DNA from: Actinomycetes bacterium
GTDB lineage: Bacteria > Actinomycetota > Acidimicrobiia > Acidimicrobiales > Acidimicrobiaceae
DNA: 5,622 bases
Assembly: GCA_021844725.1 (NCBI GenBank)
Contig: JAKBSX010000239.1
Location: 1 to 5,622, forward strand
Reading direction: 5' to 3'
Position numbers and translations under genes: made by a program. Shown here in pieces: positions 5,499-5,622 of the stretch (position 1 is the first letter of the stretch; every line of letters starts with the position of its first letter). Below the pieces are notes generated by a model. The model was not told where the DNA came from. It did no database searches and saw nothing but the letters and a program-made list of their open reading frames with translations.

Positions 5499-5622
5499 TC
5501 AAATTTTCCAAGTGGTGTACATATTGACCTTTTGCCTGATTCGTTCGCTTGACTTTGCAACCGCAGAATCCAGTTTTGAGACAAACTCAGAACTTGTAAT
5601 TATGGAATTTTCAAGAAACGAT
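5499..5622 (-). CDS. C-terminal end of a possible gene at the right edge
   Basis: A minus-strand frame enters from the right edge, stays open for 40 codons and ends at TGA 5501-5499. The residues (SEFVSKLDSAVAKSSERIRQ, then KVNMYTTWKI) have an amphipathic helical pattern consistent with a soluble protein end. The other minus-strand frames here are closed by stops. Too little is visible to name a family. Confidence 0.35.
   Translation of the reverse strand, partial: SFLENSIITSSEFVSKLDSAVAKSSERIRQKVNMYTTWKI

Noticed and set aside
1..5622. CRISPR array, insertion-sequence ends or long terminal repeats.
   Set aside because: No regularly spaced repeat, transposase motif or pair of long inverted or direct repeats was seen on reading both strands.

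Overview
This window reads as a stretch of archaeal chromosome, most plausibly from a soil ammonia-oxidising lineage (Nitrososphaerota/Thaumarchaeota). The placement is an inference. It rests on start sites that fit archaeal translation (a GGTGAT box three bases before a GTG start, and a near-leaderless TTG start about 30 bases after a TATA element), an amino-acid permease of the type I associate with that phylum, and low gene density. No rRNA, protein-coding marker or confident tRNA is present to prove it, and GGTGAT would also fit a bacterium.

Layout, left to right. (1) 3-1322, plus strand: a 12-helix APC-family amino-acid permease, cut close to or at its N-terminus by the window edge. (2) 1262-1759, minus strand: no intact gene. 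It holds an 84-codon open frame with no start codon that looks like coding debris, a 49-codon ORF overlapping the end of the next gene, and an imperfect hairpin. (3) 1752-2475, minus strand: a gene of unknown family broken by two single-base losses. Its ribosome binding site is still recognisable, and the repaired product would be about 241 residues. (4) 2583-3317, plus strand: a short six-helix protein related to cation diffusion facilitators. It lacks the usual C-terminal domain but has a ten-cysteine N-terminal segment. (5) 3318-3781: no convincing gene, one 46-residue ORF. (6) 3782-4504, minus strand: an intact 240-residue protein of unknown family with a central helix-turn-helix and a basic linker. 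Its promoter carries a TATA element inside a near-perfect dyad. (7) 4713-5082, minus strand: a glyoxalase/VOC-fold pseudogene with one in-frame TAG and one frameshift. (8) 5083-5622: mostly non-coding, with the C-terminal end of a possible minus-strand gene at the right edge.

The genes do not form an evident pathway or operon. Strands alternate, and the intact genes are separated by decayed ones, so the region looks like accessory sequence under weak selection. The two items most worth following are the cysteine-rich metal-transporter-like protein and the apparently autoregulated helix-turn-helix protein.
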